A DNA stretch of 53,299 bases from a virus: the IMG/VR virus record IMGVR_UViG_3300033145_000217, positions 1-53,299 of that record. One strand, written 5' to 3'. Positions 16,562-28,300 of this stretch are shown piece after piece; the first letter of the stretch is position 1, and each line of letters begins with the position of its first letter. Made by a program: the position numbers and the translations under genes. The notes beneath the pieces were generated by a model that was given only the letters and a program-made list of their open reading frames with translations, searched no databases and had not been told where the DNA came from.

Positions 16562-19500
16562 ATGTCACAAATATCTGATATAAAAATATTTAATAAGGGA
16601 ATGAATAAAGACGTAGACGCTAGGGCTTTGCAGCCCGGTGAATATGTGGATGCTCAAAACTTCATGAATTCGAACTATGCCGACTCAGCAGTGGATGTTG
16701 CAACGAATTATAATGGCGTATACGATCATGAAGTTGGCGTTGGTGCTGATCGTATACTTGGATTATTTAAAGATAATTTTAATGATGATTTGTACTATTT
16801 CATTGCTGGTATTGCTGGTGTTGATAGGATTTCAAAATTTACTCTGTCCACAAATACGGTATCGGATATTGTTTCAAGTTCATTTTTGGGATTCACAACA
16901 AATACTGTTATTAAATCATTGATTGTTACTCAAGGAATCCTTATCTGGACTGATGGTGAAAATGAGATTGGTATGTATGACACAAATGTTACATACGGAA
17001 CTTTAACCGCCGATATGCTTACATTAGCGCAAGTCACACCGCTCGAAGCACCATTATTAATTTTGGAGTCAGATACAACTTATCGAACAAATAATATTAC
17101 CGGAAAGTTTTTTCAGTTTAAATATAGGTTTATCTTTAAAAATAAAATGAAATCGCTATTCTCGCCTATTAGTGATGTTGCGTATTCTATAGACGATTAC
17201 ACAGACCCAGTATTACTTGCTGGCGTTTCAAGTACCGTAAACGCTATTAATATTTACATGAGTGGTGCAAATTCTAACGGACTCGTTGAATCTATAGAGA
17301 TAGCGGCGCGATCAGGCAACGATGGCGACTTTTTTATTATAAAAGAAATAGATGTTGACTCAACATTTTTAGACGGTGGATATCAAGTATATAAGTTCTT
17401 TAATGACGGATTATATCCTTCTATATCGCTAGAGGAGTCAAATCAAATATCAGATGACATTCCGAAAACTGCTGGGACTTTAGTGTTTTCAAATAATAGG
17501 ATAATAACTGGAAATAATCGAATTGGATTTTATGATGTTGATGTAGATTATGATTTAGAGGTAATTTATGCTGATGCATCGGCTGGTGGAGTTAAGAGAA
17601 TAGATACGAGTGTTCTTTCGCCGGGTAATACTAGGTTAGGGATGAATAATGTTGGTGAGTTTACTACATTAATGAATGCTCAATTCGGTTTACCATCTAA
17701 GGGTGATATAGTTACCGTTTCCGGTAAAAGCGTCACAGGTGGCGGCGTTCCTAACGATTACTCGTATCCATTTGGTTATGTAATATATAATGTTCAATTT
17801 GGGGATTCTTGGGATACAGTCTACACGGCTTTTACGACACCCGAATGGTACCAATCATATCCAGATAGATTCATGTCAATTGAAGAGATTAGTACAAATA
17901 ACGCACCACCAAGTACAGGTAACGATGCGTTTATTATTACATCCACAACTGGTTCTCATGAAAAGACATTTAAGAGTGGAGCATGGTATAATGTAGGTCT
18001 TCAATATCAAGATAAGTACGGAAGAACTAATGGAGTGCAAACTCAGAAAGAGTCGAAAGTTTATATTAAAACATTAGGAGAGAGGAATTTAACAGCGGGA
18101 TCATATGTAGACGCAGGAGCCGCAACTATTAAGGTTACTATAAATAACGCAATGCCCTCATGGGCGGAGTCTGTAAAGGTTGTGTATTCAAGGGCCAATG
18201 TATATGATCAGTCTATACAGATCGCCACGAGAGGTGCTGCTAATCAGGTTGGTTCTGATGTAAACGTAGTCCTTGATATTGGCTCTATTGCTGAATGGAA
18301 TAATAATAACGGTGGGAATCTTGGGTATGTTTGGGAGAAAGGAGATAAGATAAGAGTACTTACAGCAACGTATTCCACTCCATCCGCCCCGGAAGATAAT
18401 CTTACGGATTGGGCTAGGGGATTAATGGAGGCTGAGATTGTTGGCGTAGAGCCTACCGGGGGCGTGACTACCGGTGGGTATGCTATTGTAATACCATCAT
18501 TAGATGGACTTGACCAGTCTGAAACGAGAGGGTTTCTTGCTAATGGTTCTATAATAGAGATATTTAGACCAAGTAAAGAACTTGAAACGTCTCAGTCTAT
18601 TTATACCGAAGCAAGCTTTATTCTCGATTCGGATATAATTATAACTGGTGATGCTTACTTAAAGAGCCGTTATAACTTTCCATACTCGAATGGCTCTGAT
18701 GTATATGATATAATATTTGAAAGTTATGATATATCAGACTATTCAGATTCAGAGCATTATGATAAGGGAAGACCTACGGCAATTATAAATCAAGAGGAGA
18801 GTCAAAGAATAGCTACATTAATGTATTCTGAGGTGATTATTCCAAATACGGATATAAATAAGTTAAACCGTTTTTATTCAGATAAGAATTACGAAGAATA
18901 CGATAAGAACTTCGGTTCAATTATTCACCTCCATAACGAAGGAGATCATATTCTCATGATGCAACAGGACAAAGTGTCTAAAGTATATGTTGATAAGTCC
19001 GTTATGTATGACGGAAAAGGTAACAATCAGATACTTAGCACACAAAAGAGAGTCCTGTCTGAAGCTGTTCAGTATTCTGGAATATATGGAATACACGATT
19101 ATAGATCATTCCAAGCTATTGGGAATAGACGCTACTGGCTTGACGCATCTCGCGGTGTAGTCTTGAGATTGGCAGCAAATGGTATCGAAGAGATTTCCAG
19201 ATACGGCATGAGGGGTTGGTTCTCAAATGCATGTAAAAGTTTACTCCAAATTTCTAATAAAGCTGTATATGGTATTTATGATATCAATAATGATGCGTAC
19301 ATAATTTCATTTGATAATGAATGTAAGGTTCTTTCGTTTGATGAAAAGGATAATAAGTGGACTACATTTATAACTTTATTCAAGCCTAAGTATTCATCGT
19401 ATATTAATAATAGGACATTCTTTATTCAGACAGATGACCTGTTCGAGATGAACTATGTAGGCATAGATAAAAACATAAAAAGTAATTCAAGTGGCGCGTT

Positions 19501-19870
19501 TGGATCGGCAGTAGCAACCACTGTTCAGTTTCCATCGAATATAGAACCTACGATATTGAAAAATTACTTCGGTATTCATATCAATGGCTCTCACCCTCTG
19601 GATGTTACGATAGATACCGAAGCTTTATATGGCGGTATTAATCAGCAGTCATCATTAAATACGCTTGATTTTACTCAGAAAGAGCAGGAGTGGCATGCGT
19701 CTTTTCTTCGTGATATTAATACACCAAACTTTGTCCTTGCCGATAAAGCCATCCTTGAAGGTGACACTATTAAAGGGTTTCATGCAAATATTAAATTGAC
19801 ACTTCCGGTAGCAGTAGCTCAACAGAACATGAGGCTTAGATTCGCTAAGATCATAGTTTCTAGGGGGTAA
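16562..19870 (+). CDS. Large tail hub/nozzle protein ('muzzle' or P22 gp10-like)
   Basis: The 1,102-residue protein begins with FNKGMNKDVDARALQPGEYVDAQNF, a start I associate with tail stabilisation or nozzle proteins (P22 gp10/T7 gp12-like, called muzzle in crAss-like phages). Repeated beta segments of 40-60 residues throughout suit a propeller-like tail tip. Examples are TNNRTFFIQTDDLFEMNYVG-type and NRIITGNNRIGFYDVDVDYD-type strands. No membrane segment or enzyme motif is visible. Its place after three ring-like genes and before internal-protein genes fits. It would form the distal tail tube and hold fibres. Confidence 0.75.
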   Translation: MSQISDIKIFNKGMNKDVDARALQPGEYVDAQNFMNSNYADSAVDVATNYNGVYDHEVGVGADRILGLFKDNFNDDLYYFIAGIAGVDRISKFTLSTNTVSDIVSSSFLGFTTNTVIKSLIVTQGILIWTDGENEIGMYDTNVTYGTLTADMLTLAQVTPLEAPLLILESDTTYRTNNITGKFFQFKYRFIFKNKMKSLFSPISDVAYSIDDYTDPVLLAGVSSTVNAINIYMSGANSNGLVESIEIAARSGNDGDFFIIKEIDVDSTFLDGGYQVYKFFNDGLYPSISLEESNQISDDIPKTAGTLVFSNNRIITGNNRIGFYDVDVDYDLEVIYADASAGGVKRIDTSVLSPGNTRLGMNNVGEFTTLMNAQFGLPSKGDIVTVSGKSVTGGGVPNDYSYPFGYVIYNVQFGDSWDTVYTAFTTPEWYQSYPDRFMSIEEISTNNAPPSTGNDAFIITSTTGSHEKTFKSGAWYNVGLQYQDKYGRTNGVQTQKESKVYIKTLGERNLTAGSYVDAGAATIKVTINNAMPSWAESVKVVYSRANVYDQSIQIATRGAANQVGSDVNVVLDIGSIAEWNNNNGGNLGYVWEKGDKIRVLTATYSTPSAPEDNLTDWARGLMEAEIVGVEPTGGVTTGGYAIVIPSLDGLDQSETRGFLANGSIIEIFRPSKELETSQSIYTEASFILDSDIIITGDAYLKSRYNFPYSNGSDVYDIIFESYDISDYSDSEHYDKGRPTAIINQEESQRIATLMYSEVIIPNTDINKLNRFYSDKNYEEYDKNFGSIIHLHNEGDHILMMQQDKVSKVYVDKSVMYDGKGNNQILSTQKRVLSEAVQYSGIYGIHDYRSFQAIGNRRYWLDASRGVVLRLAANGIEEISRYGMRGWFSNACKSLLQISNKAVYGIYDINNDAYIISFDNECKVLSFDEKDNKWTTFITLFKPKYSSYINNRTFFIQTDDLFEMNYVGIDKNIKSNSSGAFGSAVATTVQFPSNIEPTILKNYFGIHINGSHPLDVTIDTEALYGGINQQSSLNTLDFTQKEQEWHASFLRDINTPNFVLADKAILEGDTIKGFHANIKLTLPVAVAQQNMRLRFAKIIVSRG

Positions 19871-19873
19871 AAA

Positions 19874-19905
19874 TTAGGAATTCTCGATTATTTTACTTAT
19901 ATTTG
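19874..19905 (+). promoter_or_regulatory. Bacteroidetes-type promoter for internal virion proteins
   Basis: TTAG (19874-19877, followed by GAATTCT) lies 20 nt before TATATTTG (19898-19905), which fully fits TAnnTTTG. The next start is at 19931. The TTAGGAATT version of the -33 box recurs on the opposite strand at 42257 and 45197. Confidence 0.82.
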
Positions 19906-19930
19906 TAATAATTTTAAAACAAGATAAAGA

Positions 19931-20629
19931 ATGAGTTTAGCAGCAATAGCAACAGGAGTCCAAGCGGCGATAGGATTAGGACAAACTATAGCCGGGATGG
20001 TTAAGAAAAAGCCTATCATACCAGAGGCGGATGTTCCAGATGAGGTATTCCAAAATATGACGGACGCTGAGTATTGGTCGTATATTGGTATGCCACCAGA
20101 ACAAAGACAAAGGGCTGTAGAGGACATTCAAAGGGCTGGCTCTTCCGCATTATCACAATCGAGTTCGCGTAAAGGTGGGCTAGGAATGGTATCTCAAATA
20201 GCTCAAGGACAGTCTAATAGCTATAGGAGCTTGTCTGAGATGGATACTAATATGAGGTATAGGAATATTAACAGGTTATACGGAGCTAGAGATAGGATGG
20301 CCACTGAAAAAAATAGAGTCGATGAGATAAATAGAAATATAGCATATGACGAGAGAGACCAACGTAATCAACTTATTGGCGCTGGTATGCAAAATGTTAT
20401 GGGGGCTTTCGGTACCACCAGTCTACTTGATGCTAATGCAGATGAAGGTGGAGAAGGCAGTAGCACTTGGTTTGGGAGGAGGAAGACTGCCAAGGCGGAA
20501 TTCGCTCAAAAGACAGCACCGGGAGCGATAAAAGTTCCAGATTTATGGCATAATAAAAAAGATACGTATGATCCTATGGGGTCATTTGTATCTCAAAATA
20601 ATTTTGGAAGCTTATTAAAAAATAGATAA
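19931..20629 (+). CDS. Putative internal virion/ejection protein 1
   Basis: The 232-residue protein begins with a weakly hydrophobic, Gly/Ala-rich amphipathic segment (SLAAIATGVQAAIGLGQTIAGM) and becomes mostly helical, with Gln/Arg/Asn-rich stretches. This resembles small internal 'cargo' proteins of podoviruses that precede larger ones and insert into the host membrane during DNA ejection. It shares a TAATG junction with the next gene and heads a three-gene unit that ends in a giant protein. No catalytic motif is seen, and the role is inferred from order. Confidence 0.58.
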   Translation: MSLAAIATGVQAAIGLGQTIAGMVKKKPIIPEADVPDEVFQNMTDAEYWSYIGMPPEQRQRAVEDIQRAGSSALSQSSSRKGGLGMVSQIAQGQSNSYRSLSEMDTNMRYRNINRLYGARDRMATEKNRVDEINRNIAYDERDQRNQLIGAGMQNVMGAFGTTSLLDANADEGGEGSSTWFGRRKTAKAEFAQKTAPGAIKVPDLWHNKKDTYDPMGSFVSQNNFGSLLKNR

Positions 20630-22302
20630 TGATTACAGCAACCACACCAACATCAGCAGGATTTGCACAAGTGTTTGATACTTCAGGTTTAGCACAAGCT
20701 GATACAGCAGCAAGGCAAAAGAAGCGTGATAGATTTGAGAAGAATATAAAGGAGTTTGATTCTGGTCAAGTTTGGTATAGAGATATACCTGAGTTTACTA
20801 ATAAGACGAACAAATATTATAAATTCATGTCTGATAATTATGATAAGATTTCAAATAAATCAAGAAATCTTGACACGTGGTATGAAATGAAGTCGATGGA
20901 GGGTGATCTTGCGAATTTCGTTGTATCATCTAAAGCTATGGGACAAATGGTAGATAAAGCCTCTAAGTTAATGTTAGATAAACCTGATCTTTATGATAAT
21001 CAAGCTAATCAAGATTTAATTGATGGGCAGATAACTGGTTCTGCTTATGGAGGTTTAGCTAAAGGATATGCAACTGGTGAAGCTCATAATAGTTCGTTTA
21101 TGAAGAATTTCAATAGGAATATTCAGATTGACACTGACGACCTTCAAAAAAGAATGCAAAAGTTTGGTACACCTAATATTGAAAAATCACAAATAGCAAC
21201 TATATCTGGAAGAAGAAAATCTTCACAATACAAATACGATTATGATCTTGAAGGTATAAGCGGAGCATTAGATGAAATGTGGAAGAACGGCTACACAGCA
21301 GATAACAGTTTTGTTTCCAGTGCTGACCTACAAAGAAAATATGGTAATTTCGAAGAATTTGCGGAAGTAGCAACAAGTGGATTACCGGAATATACAGACC
21401 CTAAAGAGTTTACAGAGCCAAGTGAAAGCGATGGAAGTAACAAGGCTAATTATCAATGGCAAGTTTCCGCACAACCATCCGGTACAAGAGCTAAAGCTCA
21501 ACATACTGTTAACGTAGTAACGCCAAAGAAAAAAATTGGAGTGACAATAGCTGGTAAAAAAATAGGCCTAACTACAAGGAAAGAAAGAACAACCCCAACA
21601 ACTGTACCTTATGTATTTACCCCAGCATCAAATGGTAACGTAGATGTGTACGGAACTAAATCAGTATTTAAGAGAAAGGCCGGAGTGCATGGTGGATGGG
21701 ATATGAGGGATAATAAATGGTCGGAGACAAATCTTACTGATGATAACCTTTCTCAATTAACAAATGTTGATAACGGATTTTTAGCTACATCGCCGATTTT
21801 CTTTCCAAGCTTAACCATGAAAGATGATCAAGGTAAACCCGTTAAACTGGATAATTATACGGCTGTAAAAGGTTCAGCAATGAGTCAGGAAATGATTAAT
21901 GCCATTGATGCGGGGGGAGTTAGTTATGTTGATGAGAATGGTGAAAATCAACCACTATCAAGGGATACAAATGTATCTGAACACATATGGCAGGGTGCTA
22001 TAGCATACTCACGTAACGCATCATACGCAAGTGGATTCGATATTTCAAACTCATTATCTTATATGAACTCACTTACAGGAAAGCAATATAGAAGCATTGC
22101 AGAACCTTGGGATGAATATAAACATGACGTTCAAATGAGTGATCAACAAAGAGATGATATAGAGAGGGAACTTGCAAAATACGATGTACAAGACCACTTC
22201 GATCAACCTATATCTGTAGTTGATCCTGAAACCGGAGAGTTAGACTATGATAAATTAGATGAATTGAGTCGAAAAAACGCAAATGCAAACAAAGATAAAT
22301 AA
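20629..22302 (+). CDS. Putative internal virion/cargo protein 2
   Basis: The 557-residue protein is hydrophilic, with helical Lys/Asp/Asn-rich N-terminal and middle regions (QKKRDRFEKNIKEFDSGQVWYRD) and a mixed C-terminus ending in a charged helix (DYDKLDELSRKNANANKDK). No membrane segment or enzyme motif is visible. Its neighbours are a small internal-type protein and a 2,276-residue protein. This trio resembles the ejection or cargo protein set placed after the tail hub in crAss-like podoviruses. I do not recognise the family itself. Confidence 0.58.
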   Translation: MITATTPTSAGFAQVFDTSGLAQADTAARQKKRDRFEKNIKEFDSGQVWYRDIPEFTNKTNKYYKFMSDNYDKISNKSRNLDTWYEMKSMEGDLANFVVSSKAMGQMVDKASKLMLDKPDLYDNQANQDLIDGQITGSAYGGLAKGYATGEAHNSSFMKNFNRNIQIDTDDLQKRMQKFGTPNIEKSQIATISGRRKSSQYKYDYDLEGISGALDEMWKNGYTADNSFVSSADLQRKYGNFEEFAEVATSGLPEYTDPKEFTEPSESDGSNKANYQWQVSAQPSGTRAKAQHTVNVVTPKKKIGVTIAGKKIGLTTRKERTTPTTVPYVFTPASNGNVDVYGTKSVFKRKAGVHGGWDMRDNKWSETNLTDDNLSQLTNVDNGFLATSPIFFPSLTMKDDQGKPVKLDNYTAVKGSAMSQEMINAIDAGGVSYVDENGENQPLSRDTNVSEHIWQGAIAYSRNASYASGFDISNSLSYMNSLTGKQYRSIAEPWDEYKHDVQMSDQQRDDIERELAKYDVQDHFDQPISVVDPETGELDYDKLDELSRKNANANKDK

Positions 22303-22313
22303 ATAAAATATAA

Positions 22314-25300
22314 ATGGCAAAAATCATAGACGATCCTCAAAAGGAAACCGGACTGCCAACTTACCCTCAAGAATTTTCAGACGAAGTAAAAGCTGGCGCT
22401 AAGAATCTAGCATCACACGGCGTTCATAAAGACCAGATTTTAGGTTGGATGACTGAGAAGTACAAGAGGTATAACAACGAGCATAAAGGTAGTGATGTGC
22501 AATACGAAGAAAAACCTGAATGGGCTGAAAGTTCTCGTATTGAAATGAAGAACACGAAAAAGAAACGTGGTCTGATTAATAGGATTGGTCGTGGGTTAAG
22601 TACTATACAAGTTATACCAACTGTAGGTGGTGTTCGTTTTTTTAATCCACTTAAAGGTGAAGATAAGGAAGATAAGGACGTTATTAATGAGGACATGGTT
22701 AATAAAACTGACGAAAGAGTTCAGGGTTTATTAAACAAAGAGGGGCGTAGAGATGGTTCAATAGATGTTAAAGAACATATAGAAGAAACAAGGAAAGTGC
22801 TAGCTACCGAATTTAATTCTTCAGGCCATAGAACTCAACGGTATAATAATGAGATTCTTATGGAAGAAGCTTATTCGGAAGTAATCGCAAAAGAATTTAG
22901 AGAAAGACTTGTAAATATTGAAAAAGAAACCGGTATAAGTAAAGCTGATATAATTCTTACTGATCCTAAAAAGATTAAGAAGATGAAGAAGCAGTATAGG
23001 GATATGGGCTATACTGGTGTAATGGTTGATCGAGCATTTGATAAGGTATTATATGAAGATAAACGTGAAACGTTTGCTGAAGAGTATGATAACTCTATTA
23101 TAAAAAATAACGATCGAAAAGTACTTGAGCAAAATCGTGAGGCAATAGGTGGTAGTCTATATAATAGCTACAAAGAAAGAGCTGAAGGTAGATTCAATCC
23201 AAATGAACTTGATAGAATGCAAGCTAACATACGCCTTGAGGAGCTACGCACACAAAAAGCTGATCCTAAAACTATAAAAGCAGTTGAGGATGAAATAGCT
23301 GTATTGGATGACTTATTAGGTGAGGACAAGACAGAAAAAGCCGCAAGACATACTGTGTCTTATGCTACTGCTGTATATATGCCCGGAGGTATGTCAACTC
23401 CATCTGCTGTTAAAGTTGGTACTGAAGAATATGAAAATGAAGTATTCTATAGATTCTATAATAAGGACGGTACTAAAATAATGCGTGGAGATGAAACTCA
23501 AGATGAAATTGAGCATGAGCAATCTGTAACTGAAATCATTAAAGCCAACAAAGAAATTAACGATTTGCCAGAAAAGCTTCTACAAGAGGGTATTAAGTCT
23601 GAAAAGATTCTACTTATTCTTGAGCAAAAACTTGCTGATATAGATAAAAAATTCTCCGATTACCAAGAAGCTAAAACTTTAACAGTATACGGTACTTCAA
23701 AACAAAAAGAGGAAGGATTAGACCCTGAAGCTCTTAAAGCTTTTGATAGAGCCAACGAATATAAAAGAACCAGAGCTTTGATCTCTGAAGAAATTCGTCA
23801 GGAAAATATCAGGTCTGAAGCTGTATCAAGGATGTATTTACTAAACCAAAACGTAGCTCTCGAAGATAGAAACCTTAAAACCCTTACAGGATTAGGCGCT
23901 GCCACTATTCGCGATATTAATATAATGCCATTTAAAAGTAATCCAAACCCATCTATAGAACAGGTGAGGGCTTATGTTAATCCTATATATGAGGAACTGG
24001 GTATTGAAATGGATTCAAAAGAATATAAAGCGACAGTTAATACTTTAACTACTGATATAATAGAAGGTGGAGCGCATCTTACTGATATAGCAATCAAAAT
24101 GATGCTGCTTGATAAAGTTGGATTTGCTGGTGTCACAAAGTTTTTTGATCTTATAGGTAAAGGCGGAGTTGTTTATAAAGCTGGCGCAGGGCTTTTCAAA
24201 ATGGGAATAGAAGAAGTTAAATTCAGAGCGGTTGGTGGTGATCCCGGAACCGGCGCAGCTTTCTATGCCGCAAACAGCTTAATCCCTAATATCAAATTTA
24301 GTAAAAAATGGCTTGATGTTATTGTAAACGGATACATGAAAAGTTCTGTAGGTATGGCCGGAGCTATTGAAGGTGCATCATTGATCGAGTCCGGTATACA
24401 CGCAGCGGCAAAGGATGATGATGTTATCCGTGAAATGACAGAAACATTTGGGCCTACTGAGGAGTGGCAAAGAAGAGTTCTTGTTAATGTTTTATCAGCT
24501 ACTCCTTTTGGTATTAAAGGAATGTACGCAAGAGGCGCTATGCCTATGGTTGATCCTGCAAAATTAAGGAAGATTGCAACCGATGTGGAAAATAACGGCA
24601 AACATGATGCATCCGCTCAACTTAAATCAATGGCAGCAACCCTTGGAGATACTAAAGTATACGAAGCCTATAAAAAAGGACAACACAAAGTTGCCAGATT
24701 GAAAGCCAATAATAGGTATGACAGGTCTGATAATATGGAGGATATTAATAAGAAATATGAGGAGCTTGTAAGTGAAGAGGGGCAAAATGACGCTTTGCAA
24801 AATCCCGGTATTTCAGCTATACTTGGAAAATATGATAATGTAAAAGTTGAATTTGACGCAAGGGAATACGCGGGAAAAATTAAAACCTTAAGATTGAACG
24901 GATTCGAAGTAACTGAAAAAACTTCCCCAGCTACTATTGATACGAAATATGCCGAAATTATACGTAAAAGTAACGATTTTAAATCAGACATTAAAGAGAG
25001 TATTCCGCCCGAATCTGAAACAGAAAATATAATAGACGTTAAGCCTAAAGCTAAAGCCATTGAATACGAGTCGGAAAATAAAGTGAGAGCTGCCAGAAAA
25101 GGTATAGAGTCCATAGTTAAAGATGTTGAATGGAAAAAGGCTATCAAGGGGCCAGCAAAACATATAGCTAAGACCATTAAAGCGTTGAAGGCTAAGATAG
25201 ATGGAGAGGCAAGTGCTGGAGTTGAAAGACCAGATGTTAAACTTAAAGTGGAGGAAACGAAGGATGGTAAATTTACAGTCACCCAACAAGAAGGAGAGAA

Positions 25301-28300
25301 AACTGAGTTTAAATCAAAGGAGAAAGCTGAACAATTTATCAAAGACTTTGAACTCCTTACGGGAGGCGAAAGAACTTTTGAAGAGCAAAAAAGAATTACA
25401 AACGAAAAACAAGGCAAAAGCGAAGAGAGGGTTGAGACGTTTGATGAAATTATAGAAAGATTCTCAGGCTTAAAGAATGGAACCAGAGAACTTGATGCTA
25501 TGGTTAATATGCTTTTTGAGGCGGAAAAAGGCGAAGCTGTTAAGATTGCTAGTAAGATAGAGGATATAGTTCATAAGGTTGAAGTTATGTCAAGACCTAA
25601 AGTTGGCACTGCTGAGGCTGTTACGAGAAGCCCAAACCAAGGGCAAGCTGCCGTATCAAGGTACGCTGACTTCAGAGGTAATCTTATTGCCTATAAGCGT
25701 GGCCAAAGAGAAGGACGTACAGACCTTACGGAAAGAGCTAATGAAGTATATGACTATATCAAAACAAGAATGTCATCGAAGTTAGTAGAGAAGATTCTCA
25801 CTGCTACTGAAGTTAAATCACTAGCAAAGCCTCTGCCTAAAAATGCAAGCACCAAGGATGTGTTAGCAAGGATTGAGAAAATGGAAAAACTATTCCAAAA
25901 GCTTGAGACAAGACAATTTAGAGCTGATATACTAAAGAAACTAAGAGGTCTTTCTCCAAAAGTTGTCGGTGCTAATTTAGTAGAAACTAAAGTTGGAGAG
26001 ATAGGCGGATCAGAGATACTTACTGCTGACATCCTATTCAAAAATAACATTGAGGGCGCTGAGAGTGTAACGGCTAAACTTAATACTCTTAGAAAAAACT
26101 TCAAAGAGGGTGAATTTGGTATAGATTTTATAGACGCTCATATTAATGCACTTAGATGGACAGGTAGCAGGGAGCTTGCTATGGAACGTCAAGCTCAACT
26201 AGAGGCTGAGTCAGTTAAAAGAGAGCTTAGTTTGTCCGAAAAAATGGAGTATGAGCTTCTTGGTCTTACTGATGGTTCAAAAATGAACAACATTGATGCT
26301 CTAAGGGCCAAGGAGACTATAGATGAAATAGAAAGATCAGGAAGACTTGTTCAAGAGAGAGTTAATGAATCCAAAAAGATAATTAATTCTATAAATATAG
26401 AGGAAGGTCTTGTATCTCTTAATGCCGATCCAAAAAAGATTAAAGAACAGGCCCAAATCAATCCTAATAAACCGGGATTTGGCGAAGCTGTAATCCAAAA
26501 AATTAAGGATGCGTCTAAATATGTAGGAACATCTCATGAAAGTTTTATTACGATGATGGAGATGTTAAGCTCTAACGATCCCAACAGAGAAGGGCCTTGG
26601 GACGGATTCTTCCATACTATATCTAAGGATTTTCACCGTTCAAGGGAGAGAGAAACTGCTGAAAAGAATAGAATGCTTAACACTATGAGAGAGGAACTTC
26701 AGGTTATAACTGGACTTAAAGGTAAGAAGTTTGATAAATGGTCTAAGCGTAATTCTAAAAAGGTTCATCCTTTCGTATATGACATTGCTAACGAGGTACA
26801 GGAGGTAGGTAATGGTATAACGGTAGACCAAGCCGCGAGATACTGGCAACTACTCCACAATAAAGCCACCTACCCGTTATGGGCTAAAAGAGGTTTTGGG
26901 GTTAAAGGTGAAAAGTTTACTGAGGTTGAAGGAAAGAGACTTATGGATGCTTTAGAGGATTTCGTTGTTACTAATAACGGAGATAAAAAAGCTCTTGAAG
27001 TTGCGAAATACCAAATGGATAAATACGCTGAACTATACAGAGATGTAAACGAGGTATATTCAAGTCAACACGGTATAGACCTTGGATATACGTTTAATTA
27101 TGTTCCAATTGTATTTGAGCAGGGTATTATTCTTGACGCTAAAGGTAGAGAGATTTCATTGGACTCAGAGAATAATATGCTTGATCGCAGCTCAGAAACT
27201 AGAGTAGCCTCTTCAGCGCCAGTATTTACTAAGGCTACTCAAAGAAGCGGAAGTATTAAGCTTGATCTTAGTAAAGGCAGTGAAGAGGTGTTCGTTGACT
27301 ATTTAAGTCATGCTATGCATTATAAACACTTCCAAGAACCACTTAGAAGAGCTGATAATGTACTTAATGACAGTAAGATAAAGAAAGCCATTCAAGGTAA
27401 GTATGGAGAAAAGGCAGGTAAATATGTAAGCGATGTGATAGCAAAATCACTTAAAGATATAGGTGCCGATGCAGCAGGAGGAACTAAGATTAAATGGCTT
27501 GCTACATTGAAAAATAAGTTCACCGTTGCAAACCTTGGGGCTAACGTGATTCTACTGCCAAAACAGTTGATGTCCGTTGATGCATATAGAGCTGGATTAC
27601 AGAGTCCAGCGGAAGAAGCATTATTCACTAAGCATTTAATGTCGTTTATGGTAGATGGTTGGGGTGCTATGGGGGAATTGAATCGTTCTGAGATGATGGT
27701 AAATCGTGCTGCTGGACATTCATATAACAAGGAATTACTTGAGATGCAGAAAAAGGCCGCTAAACTATATAAAGTTGGGAAGCTAAGACCGGGAAATCTT
27801 AATGAAGGACTTTTATTTGCTACTAAACTTGGTGATAGAACTGCTATCTTAATAGGTGGTCAAGCTTTATATAGAACTAAACAAGCAACATATAGAGCTG
27901 AAGGAATGAGTGAATCGGCGGCTAAACAAAAAGCATATGAAGACGTCGTTACATTCACTAAACTTACTCAGCAATCAGGTAATATTGAAGATTTAGGTCA
28001 TATTCAAAGGTCTGGTACTTTAGGTAAATATGCTACTCTATTCCAAAATACACCACAACAGTATTATAGAGTGGAAATAGCAGCTATTAGAAATGGCGCT
28101 AATGCTGCTAGGAGAAATAAGAACAAAGATATTACGCCTGAAGAAAGAGAGAGAAACAAAACAACTATAAGACGATCCGCAAGGGACTTTGCTATTTATC
28201 ACTTTATACTACCTATGACTTTTCGTGCGGCATCTCAAGGGTTCTATCTAGGAGGGGATGATAAAGGAAGAGATAGATTTATTAATGATGAAGGACAAAT